A stretch of 64,000 bases of DNA from Halostagnicola sp. A56 (GCF_000691505.1 NZ_JMIP02000015.1:235793-299792), one strand, 5' to 3'. Shown: positions 50,761-59,533, counted from the first letter of the stretch. The notes: generated by a model not told the origin, from the letters alone. Numbers and translations: made by a program.

Positions 50761-51653
50761 TGGGCGACGACGCCGCAGATGCAGCCGGCGCCTCCGGTAG
50801 CGCCGATTCCCGAACCGGGACGGATGCCACCGCGACGGCGTTCGACGGCGGCGGGGCGTTCGTCCCGTATCTCGCTGTCGGCGACCCGACCTACGAGGCC
50901 TCACTCGAGTACGTCGAGGCGCTGGCCCGGGGCGGCGCGGATCTGATCGAACTCGGACTGCCGTTTTCGGAACCGATGGCCGAGGGGCCGACGATCCAAG
51001 GGGCGGTGACGCGCGCGCTCGAGGCCGGGATGACGCCAGATCGCTTCTTCGAGTTCGTCTCGGAGCTCGACGTCGACGTGCCGCTGGTCTGTATGACCTA
51101 CTACAACCTGATTTACCAGTACGGCTCCTCCGACGGCCCGCGCTCGTTCGTCGAACGCGCCGCCGAGGTCGGCCTCGAGGGGTTCGTCGTCCCCGACCTG
51201 CCCGCCGAGGAGGCCGGACCGCTCCGGGAGGCCTGCGACGAGTTCGGACTCGACCTGATTTTCATCGTCGCGCCGACGACCCGCGGCGACCGCTTAGAGC
51301 GGATGATGGAGCGCGTGTCGGGATACGTCTACGTGCAGGCCCGACTGGGCGCGACCGGCGCGCGCGAGGACGTGTCCGATCAGACCGGCGAGAGCCTCGA
51401 GCGGCTCGCAGACTGGGAGATCCCGAAGGCGGTCGGGTTCGGGATCAAGACCGGCGAGCACGCAGAACGCATCGCCGCGGCCGGTGCCGACGGGATCATC
51501 GTCGGGAGCGCGCTCGTCGATATCGTCGCCGAGGGCCACGAAGACGACCGCCCCGTCGAGGAGACCGCGGACCGACTCGCGGAGAAAGCTCGAGAGCTCA
51601 AAGCGGGAGCGACACGCGGCGCGGAAAGCCTGCCAGAACCAGAACATCCATAA
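50760..51653 (+). CDS. trpA: Tryptophan synthase alpha chain
   Basis: Cleaves indole-3-glycerol phosphate and channels indole to TrpB. The 297-residue TIM barrel has [19 protein letters not shown] near 35, the catalytic Glu in [19 protein letters not shown] near 60 (Asp of the family D60 replaced by Glu-Met context), [12 protein letters not shown] near 112 and [20 protein letters not shown] near 222. Its ATG overlaps the trpB stop (TAATG). The N-terminal 20 residues are an acidic extension. Confidence 0.96.
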
Positions 51654-51677
51654 CTCGAAGCTTGCTACAGAACCACA

Positions 51678-52472
51678 ATGACTACCGGAACTGACGCGCG
51701 ACTCGACAGGATCGGGACGGACGGCAACTACGTCATCGTCCCGATGGACCACGGTATCACACTGGGTCCGGTGACAGGACTCAAAGACATCGAATCGACC
51801 ATCGACGCGGTGACACGCGGCGGCGCGGACGCCGTCCTGACACAGAAGGGGATCGCCCCTCGCGTCCACGAGAACAAAAACGAGAAGGGATATATCGTCC
51901 ATCTCAACGCCTCTACGTCTATCGGCCCGGATTCGAACGACAAACGCCGCACCGGCACCGTCGAAGACGCGATTCGGGTCGGCGCGGACGCCGTCTCCTT
52001 TCACATCAACGTCGGCTCGAACCACGAGCCAGACCAGATAACGCAACTCTCCGAAGTGACATCCGAGGCCGCACGCTACGGAATCCCCGTCCTCGCGATG
52101 GCGTACGCGCGCGGCCCGGACGTCGACGGCGCGGATCCCGAGGCCCTCGGCCACGCGGTTCGACTCGCCGAAGAGGTCGGCGCGGACGTCGTCAAGACCG
52201 GCTACAGCGGCGACGCAGACAGCTTCGAACACGTCTGTGAGTCGACCCGGCTCCCGGTCGTCATCGCTGGCGGGTCGAAGGGAACGGACCGCGAGACGAT
52301 CAGCATGGTCCGGGGCGCGATGGACGCGGGCGGCGCGGGCATCTCGATGGGACGCTCGATCTTCCAGCACGAGGACCCCGAGGCCATCGCGACGGCCGTC
52401 GCGGGGGTCGTCCACGACGATCTCTCCGTCGACGAAGCCTTAGAAACCGCCGGACTCGCGCTCGAGGCCTGA
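51678..52472 (+). CDS. 2-amino-3,7-dideoxy-D-threo-hept-6-ulosonate (ADH) synthase
   Basis: First step of the archaeal shikimate route: an aldolase-fold enzyme joining aspartate semialdehyde and a 6-deoxy-5-ketofructose phosphate. The 264-residue protein shows VIVPMDHGITLGP near 20, HLNASTSIGPDSNDKRR near 74, VSFHINVGSNHE near 110 and Schiff-base Lys in DVVKTGYSGD near 175. It looks like class I FBP aldolases, but its place 24 bp after trpA and near dehydroquinate synthase II favours ADH synthase. Often annotated fba2. Confidence 0.9.
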   Translation: MTTGTDARLDRIGTDGNYVIVPMDHGITLGPVTGLKDIESTIDAVTRGGADAVLTQKGIAPRVHENKNEKGYIVHLNASTSIGPDSNDKRRTGTVEDAIRVGADAVSFHINVGSNHEPDQITQLSEVTSEAARYGIPVLAMAYARGPDVDGADPEALGHAVRLAEEVGADVVKTGYSGDADSFEHVCESTRLPVVIAGGSKGTDRETISMVRGAMDAGGAGISMGRSIFQHEDPEAIATAVAGVVHDDLSVDEALETAGLALEA

Positions 52473-52579
52473 TTCTCGAATCCGTTTTGGCCGTCTTTCC
52501 CGCTCGAGTAGCGGCGCGTTCGCCGGGCGAACGGGCGGGACCGAAATCACTACGGTATCCCCGTTCGTTTGCCACGGCC

Positions 52580-53140
52580 GTGACAGACGGCGAGGCGTTG
52601 ACGATCGACGACGAGTTACTCGCTCGAGCACGGATCCACGCGAGAGACGTCGATATCGCCGTCGACTTGGGACGCGTCGAGTGGGAGGTCTCGACGCGAG
52701 CGCGCCGCCGTGCGGGGGCCTGTCGCTGGGACCGCGAGCGCGAGGTCGCGACGATCATCCTCACGCGGCGGGCCTACGAGCGCTACGACTGGGAGGAGTT
52801 CGCCGCCGTCGTGCGCCACGAACTCGTCCACGCCTGGGAGTTCCAGCAGTTCGGCGAATCGGGCCACGGACAACGGTTTCGAACCCGCGCCGCCGAACTC
52901 GACGCGCCGCGACACTGCGAAACGTTCGCCGAACCGCGGTACGTGATCCGCTGTCTCGATCCGGACTGCGACTGGGAAGCCCATCGCCACCGCGCGTCAG
53001 GCCCCGTGAAAGCGCCGGGCAACTACCGCTGTGGCGACTGCGGGAGCGACTACGAGGTCGAACACGTCTCGAGCGGCCGAACCTGGGACTCTGCGGGCGG
53101 ATACGGCGGCGCGAAGGCCGCACTTGAAGAGGAGTGGTGA
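52580..53140 (+). CDS. SprT-like zinc metalloprotease-domain protein
   Basis: A 186-residue protein with the SprT/Spartan-type HELVHAWEF (HExxH) near 90 and supporting His in SGHGQRFRTRAAELDAPRHC. A C-terminal zinc ribbon follows (CLDPDCDWEAH near 142 and CGDCGSDY near 162). SprT-family proteases in eukaryotes remove DNA-protein cross-links; this gene may act likewise. Start GTG 52580 is chosen since MTDGEALTIDDELLARARIH is family-like and the upstream frame is not. Confidence 0.83.
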   Translation: MTDGEALTIDDELLARARIHARDVDIAVDLGRVEWEVSTRARRRAGACRWDREREVATIILTRRAYERYDWEEFAAVVRHELVHAWEFQQFGESGHGQRFRTRAAELDAPRHCETFAEPRYVIRCLDPDCDWEAHRHRASGPVKAPGNYRCGDCGSDYEVEHVSSGRTWDSAGGYGGAKAALEEEW

Positions 53141-53208
53141 TCGATGCAGACGAGGAACGCGACGACCGTTCTCACAAGACTTTATTTGCTCGTTCGTCTC
53201 CTTCCGGT

Positions 53209-53886
53209 ATGAGAGTCCTCGATCTGATGCTCGGACGGGACGGCGACGACGCCGACGGCGATCGGGCGCGCTTTACGAGCGATCGTTACGACGTGACCTA
53301 CACCGTCTCCGCGGACAGTCACGAGATCGCCTACGCCGTTCCGATCCGGCGGACCGAACTCGAGGCGTTCGCCGATCTCGTCGACCGAGAGCGCGAGACG
53401 CCCTACGCGGACGACGGCGAGGAGTCGCCCGCGGCGTCACTCGAGTCCGTCCTCGAGGGCGAGGCGATCGACGCGGACGCGTGGGTCGAACGCATGCAAG
53501 CGCCCCGACAGACGGTCGAACCGGTGCTCGAGCGCTGGCTGGAACTCGTCGACGAGGCCGACCCCGCTGGCGACGGTGCAGGCTCGAGCGAGACCGACGA
53601 TGCGACCGATTCGAATGCAGGAGATGATGCGACCGGACCGGACGCCAGTGCGTCGGACCGCGAGGACGCCTCGCCGGTCGAGATCGTCTATCTCCCCGTC
53701 GAAACCGAGTCGGCGTTCGCGGCGTTCTTTCAGACGTGTCGCAAACGGGCCGAGCAAGAGCACGATCCGTTCGAACTTCCGGACGATATCGCGACCGCCG
53801 CGAACGTACTTACGAAGATCAGGCGGGCGAGCGATCGGCCGGAAAACCGCGTCGTCGTCAATAAGGACTACGTTCCTTCCCTGTAG
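53209..53886 (+). CDS. Conserved acidic protein, unknown function
   Basis: A 225-residue acidic protein: MRVLDLMLGRDGDDADGDRA, then a region ending in LEGEAIDADAWVERMQAPRQ, a disordered Asp/Ser/Thr linker (about 122-160) and a conserved C-terminus VEIVYLPVETESAFAAFFQT ... RVVVNKDYVPSL. No family is recognised. A ctttattt TATA element at 53179-53186 lies 26 bp before ATG 53209, giving a leaderless mRNA; the earlier in-frame ATG at 53134 is rejected. Confidence 0.65.
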   Translation: MRVLDLMLGRDGDDADGDRARFTSDRYDVTYTVSADSHEIAYAVPIRRTELEAFADLVDRERETPYADDGEESPAASLESVLEGEAIDADAWVERMQAPRQTVEPVLERWLELVDEADPAGDGAGSSETDDATDSNAGDDATGPDASASDREDASPVEIVYLPVETESAFAAFFQTCRKRAEQEHDPFELPDDIATAANVLTKIRRASDRPENRVVVNKDYVPSL

Positions 53887-53961
53887 CTGATTGGACGCGT
53901 CTGTTCTCACTCTGCGGACCGGATACGATGCAGTGGTGGTCGGACTCGTAGACGGCTGTGG

Positions 53962-54630
53962 TTAGACGATCGAGTCGAACTCCTCGAGCGACGTCAGCCG
54001 GTAGGTCGGCTGGTGTTCGAGTTCGGTTCCGTGGCCGAGATCGATCCACGCCGAATCCATGCCCATCGCGTTCGCCCCGGCGACGTCGGCGTGGAGGTTG
54101 TCACCGATGTGTATGGTCTCCGTCGGGTCGACCTCGAGGCCCGACAGCGCCAGTTCGAACGGCGTCGAGTCCGGCTTTGGCGGGACGCCGTTTTTCGGAT
54201 CGACGAACACCTCGGCGTCGAAGGCATCGAGAAGTCCGAGCGCCTCGAGCTTTTTCGTCTGCGTCTGCTCGCCCCCGTTCGTGATCAGTCCGACGGGGCC
54301 GCGTTCGGCCGCGCGCTCGAGTGCGGCCTCCGCGCCGTCGCGAAAACGAACCCGCGCGGGGTCGACCGTCTCGAGGTAGGAGGCCGAGAGGTCGGGGGCG
54401 ACCGCGGGGTCTACTCCCGCCTGGTCGGCGGCCGTCGAAAAGAGGTGTTCGAAGAACTCCCGGTCGGTGTCCGCGGTCGGGAGGTCCCGCGAGGCGTGGC
54501 GTAGCTGGGCCGGGGTACAGAACTGCTCGACGCCGGCCCGTTCGAAGGTGGCCTCGAGCAGCGCCGCTCGATCTTCGATGGGCTCACAGAGGGTGCTATC
54601 GAGGTCGAAACAGATGGCCTCGTACGACAT
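53962..54630 (-). CDS. HAD-superfamily hydrolase
   Basis: A 222-residue HAD phosphatase with motif I AICFDLDSTLCEP (near 5), motif II LITNGGE near 118, Lys in KNGVPPKPDSTPF near 145 and motif IV HIGDNLHADVAGANAMGM near 173. The alpha-helical cap between I and II is of subclass I (YjjG/Gph-like). Substrate unknown; it sits divergently from dehydroquinate synthase II. Confidence 0.88.
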   Translation of the reverse strand: MSYEAICFDLDSTLCEPIEDRAALLEATFERAGVEQFCTPAQLRHASRDLPTADTDREFFEHLFSTAADQAGVDPAVAPDLSASYLETVDPARVRFRDGAEAALERAAERGPVGLITNGGEQTQTKKLEALGLLDAFDAEVFVDPKNGVPPKPDSTPFELALSGLEVDPTETIHIGDNLHADVAGANAMGMDSAWIDLGHGTELEHQPTYRLTSLEEFDSIV

Positions 54631-54739
54631 CTATCACCGCTAGCGGCGTCGACACCCTGAACCTTTCGCCGGAATCGATACTCCGGCGACGACTGTCGAA
54701 TCCGCCACGTTCAAGCCACTCCCCTTCGAGGGTCGAGTT

Positions 54740-55918
54740 ATGACGAGAGCTGTCTGGATCAAAGCCGACGACACCGTCGGCGACTGGGACGACCGCCGCG
54801 AGCGGATCACCACCGCACTCGAGGCGGGCGCCGACTGGGTACTGGTCGATGAAGACGACGTCGAACGCGTCCGTGAACTCGGCGACATCAACGTCGCGGC
54901 GTTTCGCACCGACGGCGACGTGACGCTCATCGACGACGCCGAAGACGAGACGACGACCGCACAACCCGACACGGTCGTCGTCGGCAAGGAAGGCGAAGGT
55001 GACGGCACCGTCGACCTCCCCAACGACTTCTCGGGATCGGCGGACCTCTCGACGCTCCGACGGAACGGAACCGTCGACTGGGGGTCCTACGTGCGAATTC
55101 TCGGCAAAGAGTACGAGGAGTTCGCCGAAACCTCCGCGACCGAGGCCGAGTACACAATCGTCGCCGGCGAAGACTGGACGATCATTCCGCTCGAGAATCT
55201 GATCGCCAGAATCGGCGAGGAGACGACACTCGTCGCGGGCGTCACGAGCGCCGACGGAGCCAAAACGGCGTTCGAAACGCTCGAGATCGGTGCGGACGCC
55301 GTCTTGCTCGACTCGGACGACCCAGACGAAATCCGGCGCACCGTCGAGGTCCGCGACGAAGCGGAGCGAGAGAACCTCGATCTGGAATACGCCGAGGTCG
55401 TCGACATCGAACAGATCGGCAGCGCGGATCGCGTCTGTGTGGATACCGGCAGCCTGCTCGAGCACGACGAGGGGATGCTCGTCGGCTCGATGAGCCGCGG
55501 GTTGGTGTTCGTCCACGCCGAAACCGCCAAGTCGCCATACGTCGCCTCGCGGCCGTTTCGGGTCAACGCCGGCGCGGTCCACGCCTACGTCAGGACTCCC
55601 GACGGCGGGACGAAGTACCTCTCCGAACTCCAGAGCGGCGACGAGGTCCAACTGGTCGACCTCGAGGGCAACACCCGCGAAGCGATCGTCGGCCGCGTCA
55701 AGATCGAAAAGCGACCGATGTTCCGAGTCGCCCTCGAGACCGACGATGGCGACCACATCGAGACGCTACTCCAGAACGCAGAGACGATCAAAGTGCCGAC
55801 CGCGGAGGGCCGAACGGCGGTGACGGATCTCGAGGCCGGCGATCACCTCCTGTTGTACTACGAGGATACGGCCCGACACTTCGGGGAAGCCGTCGAGGAA
55901 AGCATCATCGAAAAGTAA
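54740..55918 (+). CDS. 3-dehydroquinate synthase II
   Basis: Converts the ADH-synthase product to 3-dehydroquinate by NAD-dependent deamination and cyclisation; replaces AroB in archaea. The 392-residue protein shows the family start RAVWIKADDTVGDWDDRRER, LGKEYEEFAE near 117, IPLENLIARI near 151, VCVDTGSLLEHDEGMLVGSM near 232 and SRPFRVNAGAVHAYVRTPDG near 272. Its partner ADH synthase is 2.3 kb upstream on the same strand, so the aromatic pathway is clustered but interrupted. Confidence 0.95.
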   Translation: MTRAVWIKADDTVGDWDDRRERITTALEAGADWVLVDEDDVERVRELGDINVAAFRTDGDVTLIDDAEDETTTAQPDTVVVGKEGEGDGTVDLPNDFSGSADLSTLRRNGTVDWGSYVRILGKEYEEFAETSATEAEYTIVAGEDWTIIPLENLIARIGEETTLVAGVTSADGAKTAFETLEIGADAVLLDSDDPDEIRRTVEVRDEAERENLDLEYAEVVDIEQIGSADRVCVDTGSLLEHDEGMLVGSMSRGLVFVHAETAKSPYVASRPFRVNAGAVHAYVRTPDGGTKYLSELQSGDEVQLVDLEGNTREAIVGRVKIEKRPMFRVALETDDGDHIETLLQNAETIKVPTAEGRTAVTDLEAGDHLLLYYEDTARHFGEAVEESIIEK

Positions 55919-55958
55919 CGGAGCAGTGCGGTGTCTCTCTGTCGACGACTACAGCCTA

Positions 55959-56372
55959 TCAGAGCATGTCCGAGTCTTCTTCGGGCCGCTCGAGTCGCGT
56001 CGTACACCAGTGGCAAAACGAGAGGTCCTCGTCGAGTTCCTTCCCACACGCTGGACAGGTCGGCTCGTCGCTGTGTCCGGAACCGGTCGGCGGGAGTCCG
56101 AGCGCGCGAAACGTCGAGTCGACCGTCGCGAACAACACGATGAACATTAGGAAGAACTGATCGACCATGCTCGTCTCCGCTTCCATCGTCTCCATCATGG
56201 CGCCCATCGACTCGGCCGACATGAGCAGTTCCATCGGCACGAAAAAGTAGACGCCGAGTGCGTACAATCCGCCGAACAGGATCACGCGGGCCCAATCGCG
56301 GAGCAAGACGTGGCCCGCGCCCGGCATCAAAATCGAGAGGATCGCAGCGGATATCGCACGGATCCAGGTCAT
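55959..56372 (-). CDS. Membrane protein with C-terminal zinc ribbon (DUF7575-like), full copy
   Basis: A 137-residue protein with about three hydrophobic segments: 5-22 (RAISAAILSILMPGAGHVL), 27-50 (ARVILFGGLYALGVYFFV) and 72-88 (QFFLMFIVLFATVDSTF). A zinc ribbon follows (CPACGKE near 107, CHWCTT near 121). It matches a haloarchaeal family I remember as DUF7575. All but the last 18 codons, plus the upstream 124 bp, are present again at 57639-58121. Function unknown. Confidence 0.78.
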   Translation of the reverse strand: MTWIRAISAAILSILMPGAGHVLLRDWARVILFGGLYALGVYFFVPMELLMSAESMGAMMETMEAETSMVDQFFLMFIVLFATVDSTFRALGLPPTGSGHSDEPTCPACGKELDEDLSFCHWCTTRLERPEEDSDML

Positions 56373-56496
56373 ATCTGTGGATTGTTCTCGGGGTGACGGC
56401 CACTTAACGTTCCGGTTTCCCTACAACCAGACATCCTCGGACCGTCTGTCGTTCGTGAAGTGTCGACGATCGGATCGAGAAAGAGCGACGCTACGT
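56014..56496. repeat. 483-bp perfect direct repeat, copy 1
   Basis: Identical to 57639-58121 over all 483 bp, from caaaacgag to gctacgt, at a constant offset of 1625 bp. It covers residues 1-119 of the zinc-ribbon membrane protein and its promoter region. The right edge stops 12 bp before the tfb stop codon. No terminal inverted repeats or target duplications were seen at the edges, which speaks against a simple transposon. Confidence 0.93.
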
Positions 56497-56507
56497 TCGA
56501 CGGTCTC

Positions 56508-57488
56508 TCAGGCCGTCCCGAGCGTTTCCTCGGCCTCGAGCAGTTCGTGATACCGGTTTCGGATCGTCACTTCGGAGATGTCGGCGACGTCGCTGACGGC
56601 CGCCTGGGTCGTCTTCTCGTTGGTCAACAGCGCGGCGGCGTAGACGGCGGCCGCGGCGAGACCGACCGGCGACTTGCCCGAGTGGACGCCCTTCTCTTTG
56701 GCGTTCTGGAGCAGGCTCCGCGCGCGGTGTTCGGCTTCGTCCGAGAGCTCAAGGCCCGAGGCGAACCGCGGCACGTAGCTTTCGGGATCGGCCGGCTGGA
56801 CCTCGAGGCCGAGTTCGCGAACGACGTAGCGGTAGGTGCGTGCGATCTCGTTTTTCTCGACGCGGCTGACATCCGCGATCTCGTCGAGGCTCCGGGGAAC
56901 GCCGGCCTGTCGCGCGGCGGCGTAGACACACGCCGTCGAGACGCCCTCGATCGAGCGACCGGGGAGTAGGTCCTCGTTGAGCGCGCGTCGGTAGATGACC
57001 GAGGCCGTCTCGCGGACGTTCGTCGGCAGGCCGAGCGCCGAGGCCATCCGGTCGATCTCGCCGAGTGCCTGCTTCAGGTTGCGCTCTTTGGAGTCGCGGG
57101 TCCGGAACCGTTCGTTCCACTTTCGCAGGCGCTGCATCTTCTCTCGCTGCCGGGAGCCCAGCGAGTTACCGTAGGCGTCTTTGTTGCGCCAGTCGATGTT
57201 CGTCGACAGCCCCTTGTCGTGCATGGTGTTGGTAGTCGGCGCACCGACGCGGGACTTCTTGTTTTTCTCTGCGGCGTCGAACGCGCGCCACTCGGGGCCG
57301 CGGTCGACCGAGTCCTCCTCGACGACGAGGCCACAGTCCTCACAGACGGTCTCGCCGTGCTCGTCGTCGACGACGAGGTTGCCCGTACACTCCGGGCAGT
57401 CGAGCGTACTCTGCTCGGCTTCGTCCGTCTCCTCGGTTGTTTCTTGTTCGCTACGACGTACTCTCGTGTTTGAGGTTGCGTTGGTCAT
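56508..57488 (-). CDS. tfb: Transcription initiation factor IIB (second full copy)
   Basis: A 326-residue TFB with zinc ribbon CPECTGN near 32 and CEDCGLV near 52, B-reader region RGPEWRAFDAAEKNKKSRVG, and cyclin repeats starting LKQALGEIDRMASALGLP and QPADPESYVPRFASGLELSD. It is closer to a housekeeping haloarchaeal TFB than the one at 22114. ATG 57488 (MTNATSNTRV) is the natural start; the frame open to 58028 is an artefact of fusion with the repeat. It lies between the two 483-bp repeat copies. Confidence 0.95.
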   Translation of the reverse strand: MTNATSNTRVRRSEQETTEETDEAEQSTLDCPECTGNLVVDDEHGETVCEDCGLVVEEDSVDRGPEWRAFDAAEKNKKSRVGAPTTNTMHDKGLSTNIDWRNKDAYGNSLGSRQREKMQRLRKWNERFRTRDSKERNLKQALGEIDRMASALGLPTNVRETASVIYRRALNEDLLPGRSIEGVSTACVYAAARQAGVPRSLDEIADVSRVEKNEIARTYRYVVRELGLEVQPADPESYVPRFASGLELSDEAEHRARSLLQNAKEKGVHSGKSPVGLAAAAVYAAALLTNEKTTQAAVSDVADISEVTIRNRYHELLEAEETLGTA

Positions 57489-57637
57489 ACGATGGCGGAT
57501 ACGGCCCGGCGAAACGACACGGAAAAGCCGGACGGATTCGTTACCTTTCTCGTTCTGAGACTCGAGAGATAAGAGTTTCGGAATCCGTAGCTCACAACGC
57601 TCGAAAACAGGTAATTCGTCGGAAGTGGTATGAATTA

Positions 57638-57997
57638 TCAAAACGAGAGGTCCTCGTCGAGTTCCTTCCCACACGCTGGACAGGTCGGCTCGTCGCTGTG
57701 TCCGGAACCGGTCGGCGGGAGTCCGAGCGCGCGAAACGTCGAGTCGACCGTCGCGAACAACACGATGAACATTAGGAAGAACTGATCGACCATGCTCGTC
57801 TCCGCTTCCATCGTCTCCATCATGGCGCCCATCGACTCGGCCGACATGAGCAGTTCCATCGGCACGAAAAAGTAGACGCCGAGTGCGTACAATCCGCCGA
57901 ACAGGATCACGCGGGCCCAATCGCGGAGCAAGACGTGGCCCGCGCCCGGCATCAAAATCGAGAGGATCGCAGCGGATATCGCACGGATCCAGGTCAT
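57638..57997 (-). pseudogene. Truncated duplicate of the zinc-ribbon membrane protein
   Basis: Codons 1-119 are identical to the gene at 55959, then the frame meets TGA at the repeat edge (57638-57640). The first CxxC pair is kept and the second (CHWC) is lost, so the zinc ribbon cannot form. It still has the full promoter region and could be transcribed. Product, if made: three membrane helices plus an unfolded tail. Confidence 0.85.
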
Positions 57998-58121
57998 ATC
58001 TGTGGATTGTTCTCGGGGTGACGGCCACTTAACGTTCCGGTTTCCCTACAACCAGACATCCTCGGACCGTCTGTCGTTCGTGAAGTGTCGACGATCGGAT
58101 CGAGAAAGAGCGACGCTACGT
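57639..58121. repeat. 483-bp perfect direct repeat, copy 2
   Basis: Second copy of 56014-56496. Its right edge (58121/58122) is also where sequence character changes: to the right, base composition is lower in GC and gene order becomes accessory-like. The left edge joins the upstream region of tfb. The layout fits a tandem duplication of a 1625-bp unit (membrane-protein segment plus tfb) whose second tfb copy was replaced by foreign DNA. Confidence 0.9.
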
Positions 58122-58555
58122 GGAAAGTTGATGACACTGAGTTGTTGCAATAGACTGAGATTATCTGGCAGAAACCATCGTTCAGTGATCAGCCCGTCCT
58201 CGATACAGGCGAAGAACATTTGATCCACCTCGATCTAGTTTCCGGTAGGTTTGATCCCCGCGAGTTCCCCCTCATGCGTCCCCTGACTTGTGATGTGTAT
58301 GGCGACTGTGTCGTCTTCAGCGACGACATCCTCGACGGTCTGGGAGATGTCAGGAAACGCAGTGAGAAAGGCTTCGAATGATGCTCGGATTGCTGTTTGA
58401 CCGTGGTGAGTTCCCATAGCATTATGCTCGACAGCGTCTTCACCGTATAGTTCGTCAAGCAGATCGAGGTTGCCCTCCCCAAGCACCTCCTCTGGGATGC
58501 GACGAACAAGCTCTTTGTTTTGTTCCTGTTTGAGGGTTGTTGATACGTCTGTCAT
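58122..58555 (-). pseudogene. SnoaL-like ester cyclase gene with in-frame TAG
   Basis: ATG 58555 begins a SnoaL-like polyketide-cyclase/ester-cyclase protein (EVLGEGNLDLLDELYGEDAV near 24, GTHEGELAGIKPTGN near 92). Codon 107 is TAG (58235-58237). Homologous sequence continues in the same frame: IEVDQMFFACIEDGLITERW and LPDNLSLLQQLSVI, which is the expected C-terminal strand and helix. Thus a single nonsense change splits the gene after 106 residues. The end coincides with the 483-bp repeat edge at 58121. Readthrough is possible but unsupported. Confidence 0.75.
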
Positions 58556-58651
58556 CGGTATTGTCTCTCCTCGGTTTCGGCACGAATATTGGTCTGTGGA
58601 TTCATTGCAACGACGTAACGTAGTAGGCAGGAGATTATCGTGAGTTTGAGC

Positions 58652-58665
58652 AGGAACAAGTTCCT
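58652..58665. promoter_or_regulatory. Palindrome just upstream of the Bat-type regulator TATA box
   Basis: AGGAAC-aa-GTTCCT is a perfect 6-bp inverted repeat that ends three bases before cttttaaata (about 58667-58676), the TATA box 30 bp from GTG 58702. It covers the BRE position, so a bound protein would block or help TFB. It lies between the ester-cyclase and regulator genes, which diverge. Autoregulation by the Bat-type protein is a reasonable guess. Confidence 0.5.
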
Positions 58666-58701
58666 ACTTTTAAATAGGCCGGAAGCTGAGACTACCATAA
58701 G

Positions 58702-59337
58702 GTGCCTCAGATTCAGGTAAAACTCGACGGGACGGCGGTGGACGGTTGGTTAGCCATAATTTCAACTGAGTTCCCGGATGCCGAGTTCAGACTAGTGGCG
58801 ACCCAGCTACGAGACGAAGGCGCGTTCGTCGTTCTTGAAGTAATGACGCCAAAGGGAGACACGCTCGTCCGCCGATTCGAGGAGACGCCCGAGGTCGACT
58901 CCTTTGAGGTATATCATACCGGCGAGCGAATGGTACTACTCCGGTTCCGGGCATCGGCCACGAAGTCATATGACCCGCTCCGTCGGTCGAAGAACATCTC
59001 AATTTATCCAATCATCCTCCGGGACGGCTGGTTTTCCGTGGAGTTGTCAGCCTCTCATGACCAACTATCGAAATATACGGATGAGCTGGCGGCAACTGGA
59101 ATTCCGTATGAGATCGTGTCACTAGTCCAATCACATAATACAAGCGAGATGCTCACGGATCGTCAATGGGAGTTCATTGTCGAGGCAGCCGAGCGGGGGT
59201 TCTACGATACTCCTCGGGGCTGTACACTCGCTGAATTGGGAGAAATTCTTGATATCCACAAATCCTCAGTGAGTCGGTTGCGCCATCGAGCCGAGAGTCG
59301 AATTATCAAGAATTTTCTCGAGGAAGCGGCCCAATAG
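58702..59337 (+). CDS. Bat-type helix-turn-helix regulator
   Basis: A 211-residue regulator of the bacterio-opsin-activator family. The C-terminus (about 150-205) holds the HTH-10 domain: LTDRQWEFIVEAAERGFYDT, then CTLAELGEILDIHKSSVSRL, and a last helix. The N-terminal half is a sensor-like alpha/beta part (VVLEVMTPKGDTLVRRFEET). Start GTG 58702 follows a ttttaaata TATA box by 30 bp. Divergent from the broken ester-cyclase gene, which may be its target. GC content is lower than in the core genes. Confidence 0.85.
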   Translation: MPQIQVKLDGTAVDGWLAIISTEFPDAEFRLVATQLRDEGAFVVLEVMTPKGDTLVRRFEETPEVDSFEVYHTGERMVLLRFRASATKSYDPLRRSKNISIYPIILRDGWFSVELSASHDQLSKYTDELAATGIPYEIVSLVQSHNTSEMLTDRQWEFIVEAAERGFYDTPRGCTLAELGEILDIHKSSVSRLRHRAESRIIKNFLEEAAQ

Positions 59338-59349
59338 GAAACTGGTAGT

Positions 59350-59490
59350 GGCTGGGGACCCAGCCTTCACCTAAATCGAGGCGCTAATGCCCCTTCCTCA
59401 GCGAGCATCGAAGACGCGAGCAGGGAGGGGATACAGCGTCCCCAGAAATCTTCGATTTCTGGTGTGCGAACGAGACGCGGAGCATCTCGT
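59350..59490. other. Cluster of strong stem-loops after the regulator gene
   Basis: Four inverted repeats follow each other: GGCTGGG-ga-CCCAGCC (59350-59365), CCCCT...AGGGG (59390-59394 with 59426-59430), AGAAATC-ttc-GATTTCT (59444-59460) and ACGAGA...TCTCGT (59470-59475 with 59485-59490). The first could end transcription of the regulator. The series resembles the structured ends of IS200/IS605-type elements, but no transposase is present. The truncated solute-binding gene begins 44 bp further on. Confidence 0.45.
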
Positions 59491-59533
59491 CAACGCCGCA
59501 CGAGTTTCTTGGAATATTCTACTGTTCTGCTAA

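Noticed and set aside
55858..56403. A 181-residue minus-strand frame beginning identically to the false TFB extension
   Set aside because: It is the wrong frame across the duplicated membrane-protein gene; the 137-residue frame with membrane helices and zinc ligands is the real one.
56508..58028. A 506-residue fusion of TFB with an upstream Arg-rich extension
   Set aside because: The extension is antisense-like sequence from the repeat copy; MTNATSNTRV at 57488 is the natural TFB start.
59338..59533. Calling a TnpB gene from the in-frame plus-strand translation of the hairpin region
   Set aside because: No zinc-finger or RuvC motifs of TnpB are present; at most a non-coding end could remain, so only the hairpins are reported.
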